From Acidimicrobiia bacterium (GTDB lineage Bacteria > Actinomycetota > Acidimicrobiia > IMCC26256 > PALSA-610), in NCBI GenBank assembly GCA_027494135.1, contig JAOSJK010000012.1, positions 67,001-131,000 of the forward strand: a stretch of DNA of 64,000 bases, given 5' to 3'. The stretch's first letter is position 1; each line of letters begins with the position of its first letter. Below are positions 54,253-62,986 of the stretch, one piece after another. The notes under the pieces were generated by a model. The model saw only the letters and a program-made list of their open reading frames with translations. It had not been told where the DNA came from and did no database searches. The position numbers were made by a program, and so were the translations under genes.

Positions 54253-54273
54253 TGTGGACAAGGCTGTGGACGA
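54253..54273. promoter_or_regulatory. Two DnaA-box-like sites upstream of dnaE
   Basis: TGTGGACAA at 54253-54261 is the exact complement of TTGTCCACA, the DnaA box common in high-GC actinobacteria. TGTGGACGA at 54265-54273 differs by one base. A CCACAGGGCTGTGG inverted repeat (54233-54246 region) lies next to them. They sit 70-90 bp upstream of the dnaE ATG, on the transcribed side. Confidence 0.5.
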
Positions 54274-54339
54274 GTTACAGCATTGTCATTCACCCTACGC
54301 CGCGCGCCGCGTCGCCACAAGCGCCCGCCGCGCCGGCCC

Positions 54340-55428
54340 TCAGGCCCTCCCGCGGTGGGCCAGGAGGGGCACGAGCATCTCGTCGGGGGTCAGGCTCCCG
54401 TGGCCCGACCGCAGCTTCGCCTCCTTCGGGAAGGTCGGGTCGACGAAGGCGACCGGCTCACGTGCGGCGAGCACGACGTCGCCTATGCGGCCCGGTACCG
54501 ACCCCGTCGCTCCCTCCCCCAGCCACCCGTCGTCGAGAAGCTCGGCGCGGGAGCGGACCCAGGCCACGTGCCCGTAGCTCTCCCGCGCGACCTCGAGCAG
54601 CTCCCGCGCTGCTCCCTTGCGTGCATAAAGAGCCCGGAACCTGCCGTCGCCCGCGTACACCTCGACCATCTCCGCGACGTCGTCGAGGCGCAGCCACGAG
54701 TCGCCGTCGAGGTGAACCTGCCCGTGATCCGAGGTGACCACGAGAGCCGCGCTCCTCGGCAGGGCCGAGAGCAGCCGATCGGCCAGGTCGTCGACGGCCG
54801 CGAGCTCCCGCTCGAAGAACCCGTCGAGCAGTCCGTACTCGTGTGCGACGGCGTCGACGCCCGCGTAGTAGGCGTACACGACGCGCTCGCCCGCCTCCAC
54901 CAGCCTCCGACAGTGCTCCACGAGGCCCGACTCCGTGTGCCAGCCGACGAACCGCCCCTCGCGCAGGTGAGCGCGGGTGAAGCCGCTCTTGCGGAACTCG
55001 GCCTTGGTCACCACCGGGACCTCGCGGCCCCGGAACGCCTGGTGCCTCTGGACATCGAACGGATCCGGAGGGTGCCCCTCGGAGCTCTGCCATCTCAGGA
55101 CGTTCAGGACCGCGCCTCCGACGAGCATCCGGTACCCGATGATCCCGTGGCGCGCCGGGGCGAGGCCGGTGGCTATCGAGGTGAGGGCGGAGGCCGTCGT
55201 CGACGGAGCGACCGTGGTGATCGTGCCGCCGGGGAAGGATCGGAGCAGCGGAACGGCCCGTGGGTGATCATCGAGAGCGTGCGCCCCGAGGCCGTCGAGG
55301 ACCAGGAGCACCACCGACTCGGCCCCTTCGACGCCGGGTGGGAGCCACGCCGCCCGCTCCAGGCCGAGGAGGGCGGGGAGCAGACCCGTGACGCACGCGC
55401 CTTCGTAGTCGGGTGCTATCGGGTCCAC
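54340..55428 (-). CDS. Nucleotide pyrophosphatase/phosphodiesterase family protein
   Basis: 362 residues from GTG 55428. Alkaline-phosphatase superfamily (NPP group): metal/nucleophile region VVLLVLDGLGAHAL and VAPSTTASALTSIATGLAPARHGIIGYRM (Thr nucleophile), YYAGVDAVAHEYG, then VVTSDHGQVHLD and SGHGSLTPDEMLVPLLAH with metal ligands. Hydrolyses phosphodiester or related bonds; substrate unknown. No signal peptide, so probably cytoplasmic or membrane-peripheral. TACTCT box six bases before the start. Divergent from the Rrf2 gene. Confidence 0.88.
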   Translation of the reverse strand: MDPIAPDYEGACVTGLLPALLGLERAAWLPPGVEGAESVVLLVLDGLGAHALDDHPRAVPLLRSFPGGTITTVAPSTTASALTSIATGLAPARHGIIGYRMLVGGAVLNVLRWQSSEGHPPDPFDVQRHQAFRGREVPVVTKAEFRKSGFTRAHLREGRFVGWHTESGLVEHCRRLVEAGERVVYAYYAGVDAVAHEYGLLDGFFERELAAVDDLADRLLSALPRSAALVVTSDHGQVHLDGDSWLRLDDVAEMVEVYAGDGRFRALYARKGAARELLEVARESYGHVAWVRSRAELLDDGWLGEGATGSVPGRIGDVVLAAREPVAFVDPTFPKEAKLRSGHGSLTPDEMLVPLLAHRGRA

Positions 55429-55434
55429 CCGGCG

Positions 55435-55440
55435 AGAGTA
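55435..55440 (-). promoter_or_regulatory. Leaderless -10 box of the phosphodiesterase gene (TACTCT)
   Basis: TACTCT, CGCCGG, then GTG 55428 on the minus strand, inside the 60-bp divergent gap to the Rrf2 gene; that regulator could act here. Confidence 0.5.
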
Positions 55441-55488
55441 TCGACTCCCCGGTGGTAGCAGCGACACCCGCTGCGCGACCATTGCGCC

Positions 55489-55932
55489 ATGAAGGTCTCG
55501 ACGCGCGGCGACTACGCGGCGCGCGCTCTGCTCTCGCTCGCACTTCACGGCTCCGACAGCCCGACGTCGGTGAAGGAGATCGCCGAGCGCACCCAGCTTC
55601 CCCAGCCCTACCTGGAGCAGATCCTGCTCGCGGTGAAGGGCGCCGGCCTCGTGCACTCCAAGCGCGGCGTCGGCGGGGGCTACTTCCTGGCCCGTCCGCC
55701 GTCGGAGATCACCCTCGCCGACATACTCGGCGCTGTCGAGGGCCCCCAGCTTCCGGTCGCGGAGCCCCACGACCACTGTGAGGGGCACTGCATCCTGCAA
55801 GAGGTCTGGGGGTGTGTGGCAGAGGAGAGCCGCAGGGTCCTGGAGGCGTACTCCCTCGCCGACCTCGCCGCCCGGGCGCGGGTAGGTCATCCCGGCGAGG
55901 CCGGGGCCGCAGAGCCGGCCGCCCCCGCGTAG
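55489..55932 (+). CDS. Rrf2-family transcriptional regulator with three-cysteine motif
   Basis: 147 residues. Winged helix MKVSTRGDYAARALLSLALH, VKEIAERTQLPQPYLEQILLAVKGAGLVHSKRGVGGGYFLARPPSEITLADILGAVEG. The cluster-binding region is HCEGHCILQEVWGC (C-x3-C-x7-C), different from the C-x5-C-x5-C of IscR/NsrR, so it may bind an iron-sulfur cluster or sense redox/thiol state. Upstream is a divergent phosphodiesterase gene; no isc/suf genes are near, so the target is unknown apart from likely autoregulation. Confidence 0.9.
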   Translation: MKVSTRGDYAARALLSLALHGSDSPTSVKEIAERTQLPQPYLEQILLAVKGAGLVHSKRGVGGGYFLARPPSEITLADILGAVEGPQLPVAEPHDHCEGHCILQEVWGCVAEESRRVLEAYSLADLAARARVGHPGEAGAAEPAAPA

Positions 55933-55945
55933 CGACCGGCGGAAC

Positions 55946-56851
55946 TCAGGACCTGAGGCCATCGAGCACCGCCTCCAGAGCGTCGGGTAGCGCATCCTCC
56001 ACCCGGACGCGCTCACCCGAGACAGGGTGCTCGAACTCCAGCAGGAACGCGTGCAGGAAGGGGCGCCCCGGCTCGAGTGACGAGCGCGCCCCCCCATACG
56101 TCGCGTCTCCCACGACCGGGTGTCCGATCGCCGCGAGGTGCACGCGTATCTGGTGCGTGCGGCCGGTCTCGAGGCGGCACTCCAGCAGGCTCACCTCCGG
56201 CACAGGGAAGCTCTCCACGACCTCGAACCCGGTACGCGCCTCCCGGCCGGCGTCGCGGATCGCCATGCGCGTCCTGCGCGATGCCGAACGCCCGATCGGC
56301 GCGTCGATCATGCCGCGGGGAGAGGGGCTCCCCCAGACGAGCGCCAGATAGCGCCTCTCCATCTCCCTTGCCTTGAGCTGCGACACCAGGCCGTCGTAGG
56401 CCACAGCAGTGCGCGCGACGACCAGCAGGCCGCTCGTGTCGCGGTCGAGGCGGTGGACGATCCCGGGGCGGTGAGCCTCTCCGACCTCGGCGATCTCCGG
56501 GTACAGGGCGAGGAGCCCGTTCACGAGCGTCCCGGTCGCGTTGCCGGCTCCGGGGTGGACGACCAGCCCCGCCGGCTTCGATACGACGACGACGTGGTCG
56601 TCCTCGTACCTCACATCGACCGCTACGTCCTCGGCGTACGGCAGCGCCTCGGGCCCGGGCTCGGCAAGCACATCGACGACGTCACCGACGCTCAAGCGGC
56701 GGCTCTTCGGCGCGGGCCCTCCGCCCACCAGAACCGCTCCCGCTTCGATCAGGGCCTGAACCTCGGCCCTGCTCCAGCCCGAGAGGAGCGCAACAGCTCG
56801 ATCGACCCGTTCGCCGTCCAGCGCCGCGGGGACCTCGAAGGTCTCAGCCAC
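55946..56851 (-). CDS. rluD: 23S rRNA pseudouridine synthase, RluD type
   Basis: 301 residues, GTG 56851, overlapping the lspA stop by 8 bp. S4 domain (DGERVDRAVALLSGWSRAEVQALIEAGAVLVGG) then the RluA catalytic domain: VVVVSKPAGLVVHPGAGNATGTLVNGLLALYP, catalytic Asp in GIVHRLDRDTSGLLVVART, ALVWGSPSPRGMIDAPIGR, LLECRLETGRTHQIRVHLAAIGHPVVGDATYGG. lspA-rluD is a widespread pair. Confidence 0.95.
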   Translation of the reverse strand: MAETFEVPAALDGERVDRAVALLSGWSRAEVQALIEAGAVLVGGGPAPKSRRLSVGDVVDVLAEPGPEALPYAEDVAVDVRYEDDHVVVVSKPAGLVVHPGAGNATGTLVNGLLALYPEIAEVGEAHRPGIVHRLDRDTSGLLVVARTAVAYDGLVSQLKAREMERRYLALVWGSPSPRGMIDAPIGRSASRRTRMAIRDAGREARTGFEVVESFPVPEVSLLECRLETGRTHQIRVHLAAIGHPVVGDATYGGARSSLEPGRPFLHAFLLEFEHPVSGERVRVEDALPDALEAVLDGLRS

Positions 56852-57383
56852 CGGAGTCCGGAGCCGGATCCGGCTGAGCGCGCCAGGTGCGGATCACGAG
56901 CGCGATCGCGCCGAGCGTGATCGCGGAGTCCGCGACGTTGAAGACGGGCCACCAGCCGACGCTCACGAAGTCGACGACGTGGCCCCGGAGGAAGCCCGGC
57001 GAGCGAGCGACCCGGTCGACCAGGTTGCCGAGCGCGCCGCTCAGGACGAGAACCAGACCGGTGAGCACCCACCGATCGGTGGCGCGGTGGGCGGTCCGCC
57101 AGAGGAACACGGACGCCCCCGCGGCGATGACCGCCAGGACGGGTGTCGCTCCCCGGAAGGTGCTGAAGGCCCCACCGGGGTTCCTGCTGAGGCGGAGCTC
57201 CACGCCCTCGCCTATCAGGCCGATCGGACCGTCGGAGAGCGACGCGACCGCCCACGCCTTGGTTGCTTGATCTACGGCGACGATCAGAGCGACCGCCGCG
57301 AGGATCAGGGCCGCCCGCCTCCCGGTGGGTCGCGGGTCGACCGCCGCGAGGCCGGCGGCCGCCTCAGCGGCGCCGTTCTCCAC
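56844..57383 (-). CDS. lspA: Signal peptidase II LspA
   Basis: 179 residues, GTG 57383, starting inside the 3' end of the DksA-like gene (20 bp overlap). Aspartic protease that removes lipoprotein signal peptides. Four helices; conserved [25 protein letters not shown], catalytic Asp in [27 protein letters not shown] and in [15 protein letters not shown]. Confidence 0.96.
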   Translation of the reverse strand: MENGAAEAAAGLAAVDPRPTGRRAALILAAVALIVAVDQATKAWAVASLSDGPIGLIGEGVELRLSRNPGGAFSTFRGATPVLAVIAAGASVFLWRTAHRATDRWVLTGLVLVLSGALGNLVDRVARSPGFLRGHVVDFVSVGWWPVFNVADSAITLGAIALVIRTWRAQPDPAPDSGG

Positions 57384-58191
57384 GCGACTTGCAGTTCACG
57401 CAGAGCACCGCCCACGGGATCAGCTCGAGGCGGGCGACCGGGATCCGGTCACCGCAGAGCTCGCAGTGACCGTAGGTACCCGAGCTCATGCGCTCCATGG
57501 CCATCTCGATCTCCTCGACAGTCTGGCGAGCGGATGCCGAGAGCGCCAGATCGCGCTCCCTCTCGACGCTCACGGTGTCGCCCTCGCCGGACTCCTCGTC
57601 GAACTGGGTGTCACCCTGCTCCCGCTCGTTCGCCAAGGCCTCCGCCTCCGCCTGCAGGTCCTCGGCCTGCCGGTAGTGCCGGTCGCGCTCCTCGGCGAGC
57701 AGCTCCCGGAGCCGCTCGAGTGTGCTGGCCGCGAGAGCGGGCCCCGAAGGCTTCTTGGGCTTCTCCGGCCGGATCGTCGAACGCGGGGCGACCGTCTGGA
57801 TTGCCGCCTTCTTCGCGGGGGCCTTCTTCACCGCGGCCTTCTTCACCGCGGCCTTCTTCGCCGGGGCCTTCTTCACCGCGGCCTTCTTCGCGGGGGCCTT
57901 CTTCGCCGCGGCCTTCTTCACCGCGGCCTTCTTCGCCGCGGCCTTCTTCACCGCGGCCTTCTTCACCGCGGCCTTCTTCACCGCGGCCTTCTTCGCGGGG
58001 GCCTTCTTCGCCGCGGCCTTCTTCGCGGGGGCCTTCTTCGCTGCGGCCTTCTTCGCGGGGGCCTTCTTCGCCGCGGCCTTGGCCGCCTTCTTCGCCGGCC
58101 TCTTCTTCGCTGCGGCCTTCTTCGCGGGGGCCTTCTTCGCCGGCGCCTTGGCCGACCGTTGCCCCGACTTCGTCGTCTTCATCTGCCTCAC
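57364..58191 (-). CDS. DksA/TraR zinc-finger protein with histone-H1-like lysine-rich N-terminus
   Basis: 275 residues from GTG 58191 (AGGAG four bases upstream); ATG 58182 is an alternative. Residues about 10-140 are almost wholly Lys/Ala/Pro repeats of [15 protein letters not shown] type, like histone H1 and the tails of actinobacterial HU. The C-terminal 130 residues are a TraR/DksA domain: coiled-coil ([73 protein letters not shown]) and zinc finger [31 protein letters not shown] (four Cys). Probably binds RNA polymerase and, through the tail, DNA (inference). Confidence 0.9.
   Translation of the reverse strand: MRQMKTTKSGQRSAKAPAKKAPAKKAAAKKRPAKKAAKAAAKKAPAKKAAAKKAPAKKAAAKKAPAKKAAVKKAAVKKAAVKKAAAKKAAVKKAAAKKAPAKKAAVKKAPAKKAAVKKAAVKKAPAKKAAIQTVAPRSTIRPEKPKKPSGPALAASTLERLRELLAEERDRHYRQAEDLQAEAEALANEREQGDTQFDEESGEGDTVSVERERDLALSASARQTVEEIEMAMERMSSGTYGHCELCGDRIPVARLELIPWAVLCVNCKSRGERRR
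57808..58160. repeat. Degenerate short tandem repeats encoding Lys/Ala-rich tail
   Basis: Repeated 15- and 30-bp units of GGCCTTCTTC(A/G)C(C/G) type on the plus strand, about 22 copies; within the DksA-like gene. Confidence 0.9.
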
Positions 58192-58308
58192 TGCGCTCCT
58201 GACCGGTGGTTCGACCCTGCCCCAGTGACCCCGATCGCTCACACCTGGCTCCGTGCGCACGTAGTGGCGGATCGCAGCGTCCCCATGACGGGGCGGGGAG
58301 AGCGCAGG

Positions 58309-58314
58309 AGTGTA
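58309..58314 (-). promoter_or_regulatory. Candidate -10 box of the DksA-like gene (TACACT)
   Basis: TACACT on the minus strand about 118 nt before GTG 58191, with TTGGGG 15 nt further upstream as a possible -35. The 150-bp gap 58192-58341 holds this, a hairpin at 58327-58341 and nothing else recognised. Confidence 0.35.
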
Positions 58315-58326
58315 GCCCGGAACCCT

Positions 58327-58341
58327 GCCCCCCAAGGGGGC
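58327..58341 (-). terminator. GC hairpin right after the DUF167 stop
   Basis: GCCCCC-TT-GGGGGGC type inverted repeat immediately after the stop codon; no U-tract, so at most a weak intrinsic terminator. Confidence 0.3.
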
Positions 58342-58659
58342 TCACGCCAGAAGCTCTCCGAGTCGGTGGGCGGCCTCGTCCGCCGGCAACCCCACCAAGC
58401 GGAACACCTTTGCGCGCGACCTCTCACCCGAGACGACCTCTACCCGGGACGCCGGAAGACCGAACGCACCGGCCACCGCCCGCCTCGCCGCTTCCGTAGC
58501 CCGCCCGTCCACCGGCGGCTCCGAGACGCGCAGCTTCAACGAGTCACCGTGGCTACCGACGACCTCGGTGCGCCCGGCTCGCGGGTGTACACGGACGTGC
58601 ACGACCGAGTCCTCGCCTCTGGCCTCGATCATCCTCACCGCCTCCGGTGGCCGCACCAT
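58342..58659 (-). CDS. DUF167 (YggU) family protein
   Basis: 105 residues from ATG 58659. Small alpha/beta domain: VVHVRVHPRAGRTEVVGSHGDSLKLRVSEPPVDGRATEAARRAVAGAFGLPASRVEVVSGERSRAKVFRLVGL. This covers the whole conserved family core. Biochemical role unknown. Starts 29 bp after the L,D-transpeptidase stop. Confidence 0.9.
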   Translation of the reverse strand: MVRPPEAVRMIEARGEDSVVHVRVHPRAGRTEVVGSHGDSLKLRVSEPPVDGRATEAARRAVAGAFGLPASRVEVVSGERSRAKVFRLVGLPADEAAHRLGELLA

Positions 58660-58688
58660 CGCTTCGATCCGCGCTCCGGGTCGGTGGC

Positions 58689-60218
58689 TCAGTAGACCAG
58701 CACCGTGGAACCCATCGGGATAATGTCGGCCGCCCACACCCAATCGATGGCGGCGTTCGTCATGCGGACGCAGCCGTGCGATGCCGGGTATGACGGGACG
58801 CTGGAGTAGCCGTGGAAGGCGATGCCGTCGACGTGGAAGTACTTCGGTCTGTAGAGGGCCCCGAGCGGACCCACCCGGACGCCGTTGACCTGGCTGAAGA
58901 CGTGCCAGGTGCCCACAGGGGTGTCGGCGAGGTAGGTACGCCCCTCGAAGGTGTACGGGCGCTCCGTTCCCGTGGACGTGTTGATTATCCACTCGGTCCG
59001 ACCGTTGCGGGCGACCATGATCACCTGGCGCGGCTTGTCGACCTCGACCACGTACCCGCTGGTCGAGCGCGGCAGTGGACGCTCCGCGTCGCGCATCGCG
59101 ATCTGGGTTCCCTGGTCGACTCGCCCTGTGCGGGGGAGGCCCTCGACCTTCTGGAACGCGGTCACGGCCTGCTCGGTCAGGAGGTCGTACGAGCCGTCCG
59201 CCGAGCCGAGCCAGTAGCCGAGCGACGTCAGGCGGTTCTGGAGGTCGACGACTTCCGGACCGGTCGCGCCGCGGGCGAGCAGGACGACATCGCGCGGGAT
59301 CGGCAGTGAGAGCATCCGGTACCCCTGACCCGCGCGCAGGGACGTGATCTGCACGACCTGCCGGTCGAGGGCGAGCTTTCCGGCGCCGCTGCCACGGAAC
59401 CTGGCGTCGCCGAAGGAGAAGATCCCGCCGTCCTCCGCCGCCATCCAGTAGCCCTTACCTGTGGGGCTCGGGGCCATCCCGACGACCGGCTTGTCGAGCC
59501 TTATCGCCCCGGTGGATCCGAAGAACCGGGCGCGGCCGAACGAGAAGACCCCACCGTCCTTCGCCACGAGCCAGTAGCCGCCCCCGTTCGGCGTGGCAGC
59601 CATTCCGACCACGGGCGCGTTAAGTCGCATCCCGCCCGTCGATCCGAAGAACCGGGCGCTGCCGAACGAGAAGACTCCCCCGTCGCCTGCCATCAGCCAG
59701 TACCCCGCACCGTCGGGAACCGGGATGATGCCGATGATCGGTGAGTTCAGTCGCATCCCGCCGGTCGAGCCGAAGAAGCGCGCCGTGCCGAACGAGAAGA
59801 CCCCGCCGTCGCGGGCCACGAGCCAATAGCCGCGCCCGTCGGGCGTCGCGGCCATGCCGACCACGGGCTCGTTCAGCCGCATCCCACCGGTGGAGCCGAA
59901 GAAGCGCGCCGTGCCGAACGAGAAGACCCCGCCGTCGCGGGCCACGAGCCAGTAGCCGCGGTCGTCGACGGTGGCCGCCATCCCGACTATCGGCTCGTTC
60001 AGCGTCCGCCCCGACGTGGACCCGTAGAAGCCCGCCTTCCCGTACGTGAGCACGGTGTCGTCGGATCCCGGACCGATGGCGGCGCCGGCCGGCGATGTGG
60101 CCGCAGGTACCACGACTCCGATCAGACCGGCGACCAGCCCGACCGTGACGCCTGACATGACTGCGCGCGTCGCACGGCGTGCGAGCCTGCTACCTGCGGA
60201 AACGGCGTTTCGGTGCAA
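58689..60218 (-). CDS. L,D-transpeptidase with GYWLVA-type repeats and peptidoglycan-binding domain
   Basis: 509 residues from TTG 60218, six bases after GGAGG. Signal/membrane segment (SGVTVGLVAGLIGVVVPAATSPAGAA). Then six repeats of about 44 residues (GYWLVARDGGVFSFGTARFFGSTGG then RLNEPVVGMAATPDG), predicted beta-propeller-like. A peptidoglycan_binding_1 domain follows (GPEVVDLQNRLTSLGYWLGSADGSYDLLTEQAVTAFQKVEGLPRTG), and finally YkuD: DKPRQVIMVARNG, TPVGTWHVFSQ, catalytic HGYSSVPSYPASHGCVRMTN (His, Cys). Exported enzyme making 3-3 cross-links in peptidoglycan or anchoring proteins to it. Confidence 0.92.
   Translation of the reverse strand: MHRNAVSAGSRLARRATRAVMSGVTVGLVAGLIGVVVPAATSPAGAAIGPGSDDTVLTYGKAGFYGSTSGRTLNEPIVGMAATVDDRGYWLVARDGGVFSFGTARFFGSTGGMRLNEPVVGMAATPDGRGYWLVARDGGVFSFGTARFFGSTGGMRLNSPIIGIIPVPDGAGYWLMAGDGGVFSFGSARFFGSTGGMRLNAPVVGMAATPNGGGYWLVAKDGGVFSFGRARFFGSTGAIRLDKPVVGMAPSPTGKGYWMAAEDGGIFSFGDARFRGSGAGKLALDRQVVQITSLRAGQGYRMLSLPIPRDVVLLARGATGPEVVDLQNRLTSLGYWLGSADGSYDLLTEQAVTAFQKVEGLPRTGRVDQGTQIAMRDAERPLPRSTSGYVVEVDKPRQVIMVARNGRTEWIINTSTGTERPYTFEGRTYLADTPVGTWHVFSQVNGVRVGPLGALYRPKYFHVDGIAFHGYSSVPSYPASHGCVRMTNAAIDWVWAADIIPMGSTVLVY
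59400..60060. repeat. Six ~132-bp repeats in the L,D-transpeptidase gene
   Basis: Near-identical blocks around GGGTCTTCTCGTTCGGC on the coding strand; copies at about 59880 and 59760 are the most alike, suggesting recent duplication. Confidence 0.8.
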
Positions 60219-60249
60219 GGGGGATCCTCCAGTGCGCGACCAGCGCAGA

Positions 60250-60255
60250 ACGATA
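60250..60255 (-). promoter_or_regulatory. -10 box of the L,D-transpeptidase gene (TATCGT)
   Basis: TATCGT on the minus strand, 31 nt before TTG 60218, leaving a short leader that contains GGAGG. Confidence 0.4.
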
Positions 60256-60299
60256 CCAACGGGAGCCACCGCTCACGCGTGCGGGCCTGCCAGCCGGCT

Positions 60300-60315
60300 C
60301 CGCCGGCTCCGGCGG
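60300..60315 (-). terminator. GC-rich hairpin after the GGDEF-EAL gene
   Basis: Perfect 7-bp arms CCGCCGG / CCGGCGG with a 2-nt loop, 8 bp after the stop. No U-tract. Confidence 0.35.
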
Positions 60316-60323
60316 CGCGCCCG

Positions 60324-62767
60324 TCAGCGGCGCAGTCGCGCGAGGAGGTCTGCGGCCGGAGCCGGGCGCCCCAGCAGGAACCCCTGACCCGTACGCACTC
60401 CCTCGCGCGCAGCGCCGAGAGCTGGCCGTCGGTCTCTATGCCCTCGGCGATGACCTTCAGGTCGAGCGCCCGAGCCACCCCGACGACAGCGGCGACGATC
60501 GCCTCGTCCTCGGGGTCACGCCCCAGGCCGTCGATGAAAGAGCGGTCGATCTTCAAGGTGTCGAAGGGGAACCGCTTCAGGTGACTCAGCGCCGAGTAGC
60601 CGGTGCCGAAGTCGTCGATCGCGAGGCCCACCCCCCAGTGTGCGCAGATCTCGTAGGACGCGCACGGCCGACTCACCGTCGGCGGCGAGGGCGCTCTCGG
60701 TGAGCTCCAGACAGAGGCTCGAAGCCTCGATCCCCGACGCCTCGAGCACCGCCGCGACGTTCTCCACCAGCCGCGGGTCGTCGAGCTGTCTCAGCGACAG
60801 GTTCACCGTCATCACGAAGCCCGGGCAGAGCACACCGGCGTCGCGCCACTCCGCGAGCCGGCGCGTGGCCTCCCCCATCACCCAGGCACCCACCGGGACG
60901 ATGAGCCCCGTCTCCTCGGCGAGGGGCACGAACTCCCCGGGCGGCACCAGCCCGCGCTCGGGCATCTCCCAACGCAACAACGCCTCCGCACCGACGATCT
61001 CGTCGTACCCGAGCCGCACTATCGGCTGGTAGTGGAGGCGGAGCTCGCCCTTGTCGATCGCGCTCCGCAGCGCTCGCTCCGTCTCCTCACGATGCACGAC
61101 CACAGAGCGCATCTCGGGGGCGAAGACGACCCAGCGCGACCGGCCCTGCTCCTTCGCCCGGTACATCGCCGCGTCGGCATCTCTCAGCGCGCCTGCGGGC
61201 ACGAGCGTGTGCTCCCCGAGAACGCGATGCCGATGCTCGTCGAGACGACGAACTCGGCGTCGTCGAGCACGAACGGCGACCGGAGCGCGGCCCCGATGCG
61301 CTCGGCTACGCCGTGGACCTCCTCCTTGTCGTGGACGTCCTCGCAGAGAACGACGAACTCGTCCCCGCCGAACCTGGCAACGGTGTCCCCCGCGCGCACG
61401 ACGCCCTGCAGCCGCTCCGCGCACTGGACCAGCAACCGATCGCCCACCTCGTGACCGAGGCTGTCGTTCACGACCTTGAAGCGGTCGAGGTCGCAGAAGA
61501 GGACGGCGAACGGCGGCGCTCCGCGCTTGGCGCGATCCAGGGCGTGGCCCATCCGGTCGATCAGCAACGCCCGGTTCGGCAGGCCGGTCAGTATGTCGTG
61601 CAACGCCTGGTGCGTCAGTCGCTCCTGGTCGCGCCTCGCGCCACTGATGTCCTCGACGTGCGCGACCACGTACGCCGGCTGTCCGTCCGCGCCCACGACC
61701 GTGGAGACGCTCAGCTTCACCCACACGACACGCCCGTCGGCCCTCACGAAGCGCTTCTCGAAGTGATAGCCGGCGATCTCGCCCGAGACCACCCTCTGCC
61801 TCAACGCGGCCTGATCAGGAAGGTCGTCCGGGTGCGTGAGCGCGTCTCCGGTCGCGCTCAACAGGTACTCCGCCGAGTAGCCGACGAGGTTGCAGAGCGC
61901 GCGGTTCACCAGCAGGAACCGCCCCTCGAGATCTTGCAGCGCCATGCCAATGGGGGCGTTCTGGAACGCAGACACGAAGCGCTCCTCGACCTCGGCCCTC
62001 GCCTCCTCGGCGGCCTTCCGCTCGGTGACGTCTCGTACGTACAGTGCGACCCGGCCGACCGCTGGTTGGTCGAGGAGGTTGACGAGAAGGAGGTCGCAGT
62101 GCCGTACCTCCCCGAGCCGGTGGAGGAGCCGGAACTCTGCCGTCACCTGAGCCCCCGGAACGTCGAACGCCGGAACCGTGACAGCGAAGAGATCGGGCTG
62201 GTCGTCGGGGTGGACGAAGTGCTCCGTGGTGTTGCCCAGCAGCTCCTCGGGACGCCAACCCGTCATCGCCGTGAGGGCCTGGCTGGAGTACTGGACCCGG
62301 CCATCGGCGTCGAGCAGGAGGATGATCTCCGACGCGTGCTTCACCACGGCGTGGAAGGTCTCCTCGGTGTTCGCCAGCGCCTCGGCCACCTCGCGCCGCT
62401 CGCTCACGTCGCGAATCGAGATGACGACCCCGCGCACCGACGGATCTTCGGCGTAGTTCGCACCCTGGACCTCGGCTGTGAAGTATCCGCCGTCGGCTCT
62501 GCGGAGACGCAGGAGGCTCGGCGACCCGTAGACGCCTTCGACCCTCTGGGTCGTGCGCAGCGAGTCGGCGGCCTCCCACAGATCGTCGGGGTGCACGAGC
62601 CCGATGGCGTGCATCCCGACGACCTCGTCTCGCCGGTAGCCGAACATCCGCTCAGCGGTGGCGTTCACCGCGAGCACTGCGCCGTCCGGGCTGAGCAGCA
62701 CGAGGGCGTCGGGAGACAGCGCCGCCAGGTCTGGGGCGGCCGGCGCGTCGTTCGCGCCGCGCGCCAC
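60324..62767 (-). CDS. PAS-PAS-PAS-GGDEF-EAL cyclic-di-GMP turnover protein, three frameshifts
   Basis: About 815 residues. Three PAS domains (ALSPDALVLLSPDGAVLAVNATAERMFGY; HASEIILLLDADGRVQYSSQALTAMTGW; SAFQNAPIGMALQDLEGRFLLVNRALCNLVGY), the GGDEF domain with intact signature RFGGDEFVVLCED, and an EAL domain with GAEALLRWEMPERGLVPP, LCLELTESAL, DDFGTGYSALSHLKRFPFDTLKIDRSFI and VIAEGIE. Both catalytic halves look active. Breaks near 61213-61217 (CCCC), 60652 and 60395; the true stop is TGA 60324 after ADLLARLRR. No membrane helix, so cytosolic. Start unclear; GTG 62767 is a guess. Confidence 0.88.
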
Positions 62768-62973
62768 CGGGCGGGCTCTGCCGCCGAACGGGATCCTGAG
62801 TGCCTGTCTCCACCGAGGAGAACATCGGCAGCCACGGCCCGCAGTTGAACCCGGCGCCGGCGCCCCTCCCCCGCCACCACCATGTGCGAGGCGGGAGCCC
62901 GATCCCACGCGCCGGCGCCCCGCAGAGCGCGCAAGACTGCGCGAATCGCCCCGGTCGCCCGGAGCGGGGTGGG

Positions 62974-62979
62974 TAACGT
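62974..62979 (+). promoter_or_regulatory. Leaderless -10 box of ileS (TAACGT)
   Basis: TAACGT, seven bases, then ATG 62987 on the plus strand; lies in the ~220-bp divergent gap to the GGDEF-EAL gene. No T-box leader is present. Confidence 0.5.
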
Positions 62980-62986
62980 ACCCGCC

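Noticed and set aside
57722-58228. Plus-strand ORF of [14 protein letters not shown] repeats
   Set aside because: It is the exact antisense of the Lys/Ala repeat in the DksA-like gene; no start signal.
62767-62986. T-box riboswitch upstream of ileS
   Set aside because: No specifier stem or AGGGUGGNACCGCG-type T-box sequence, and the -10 box leaves no leader.
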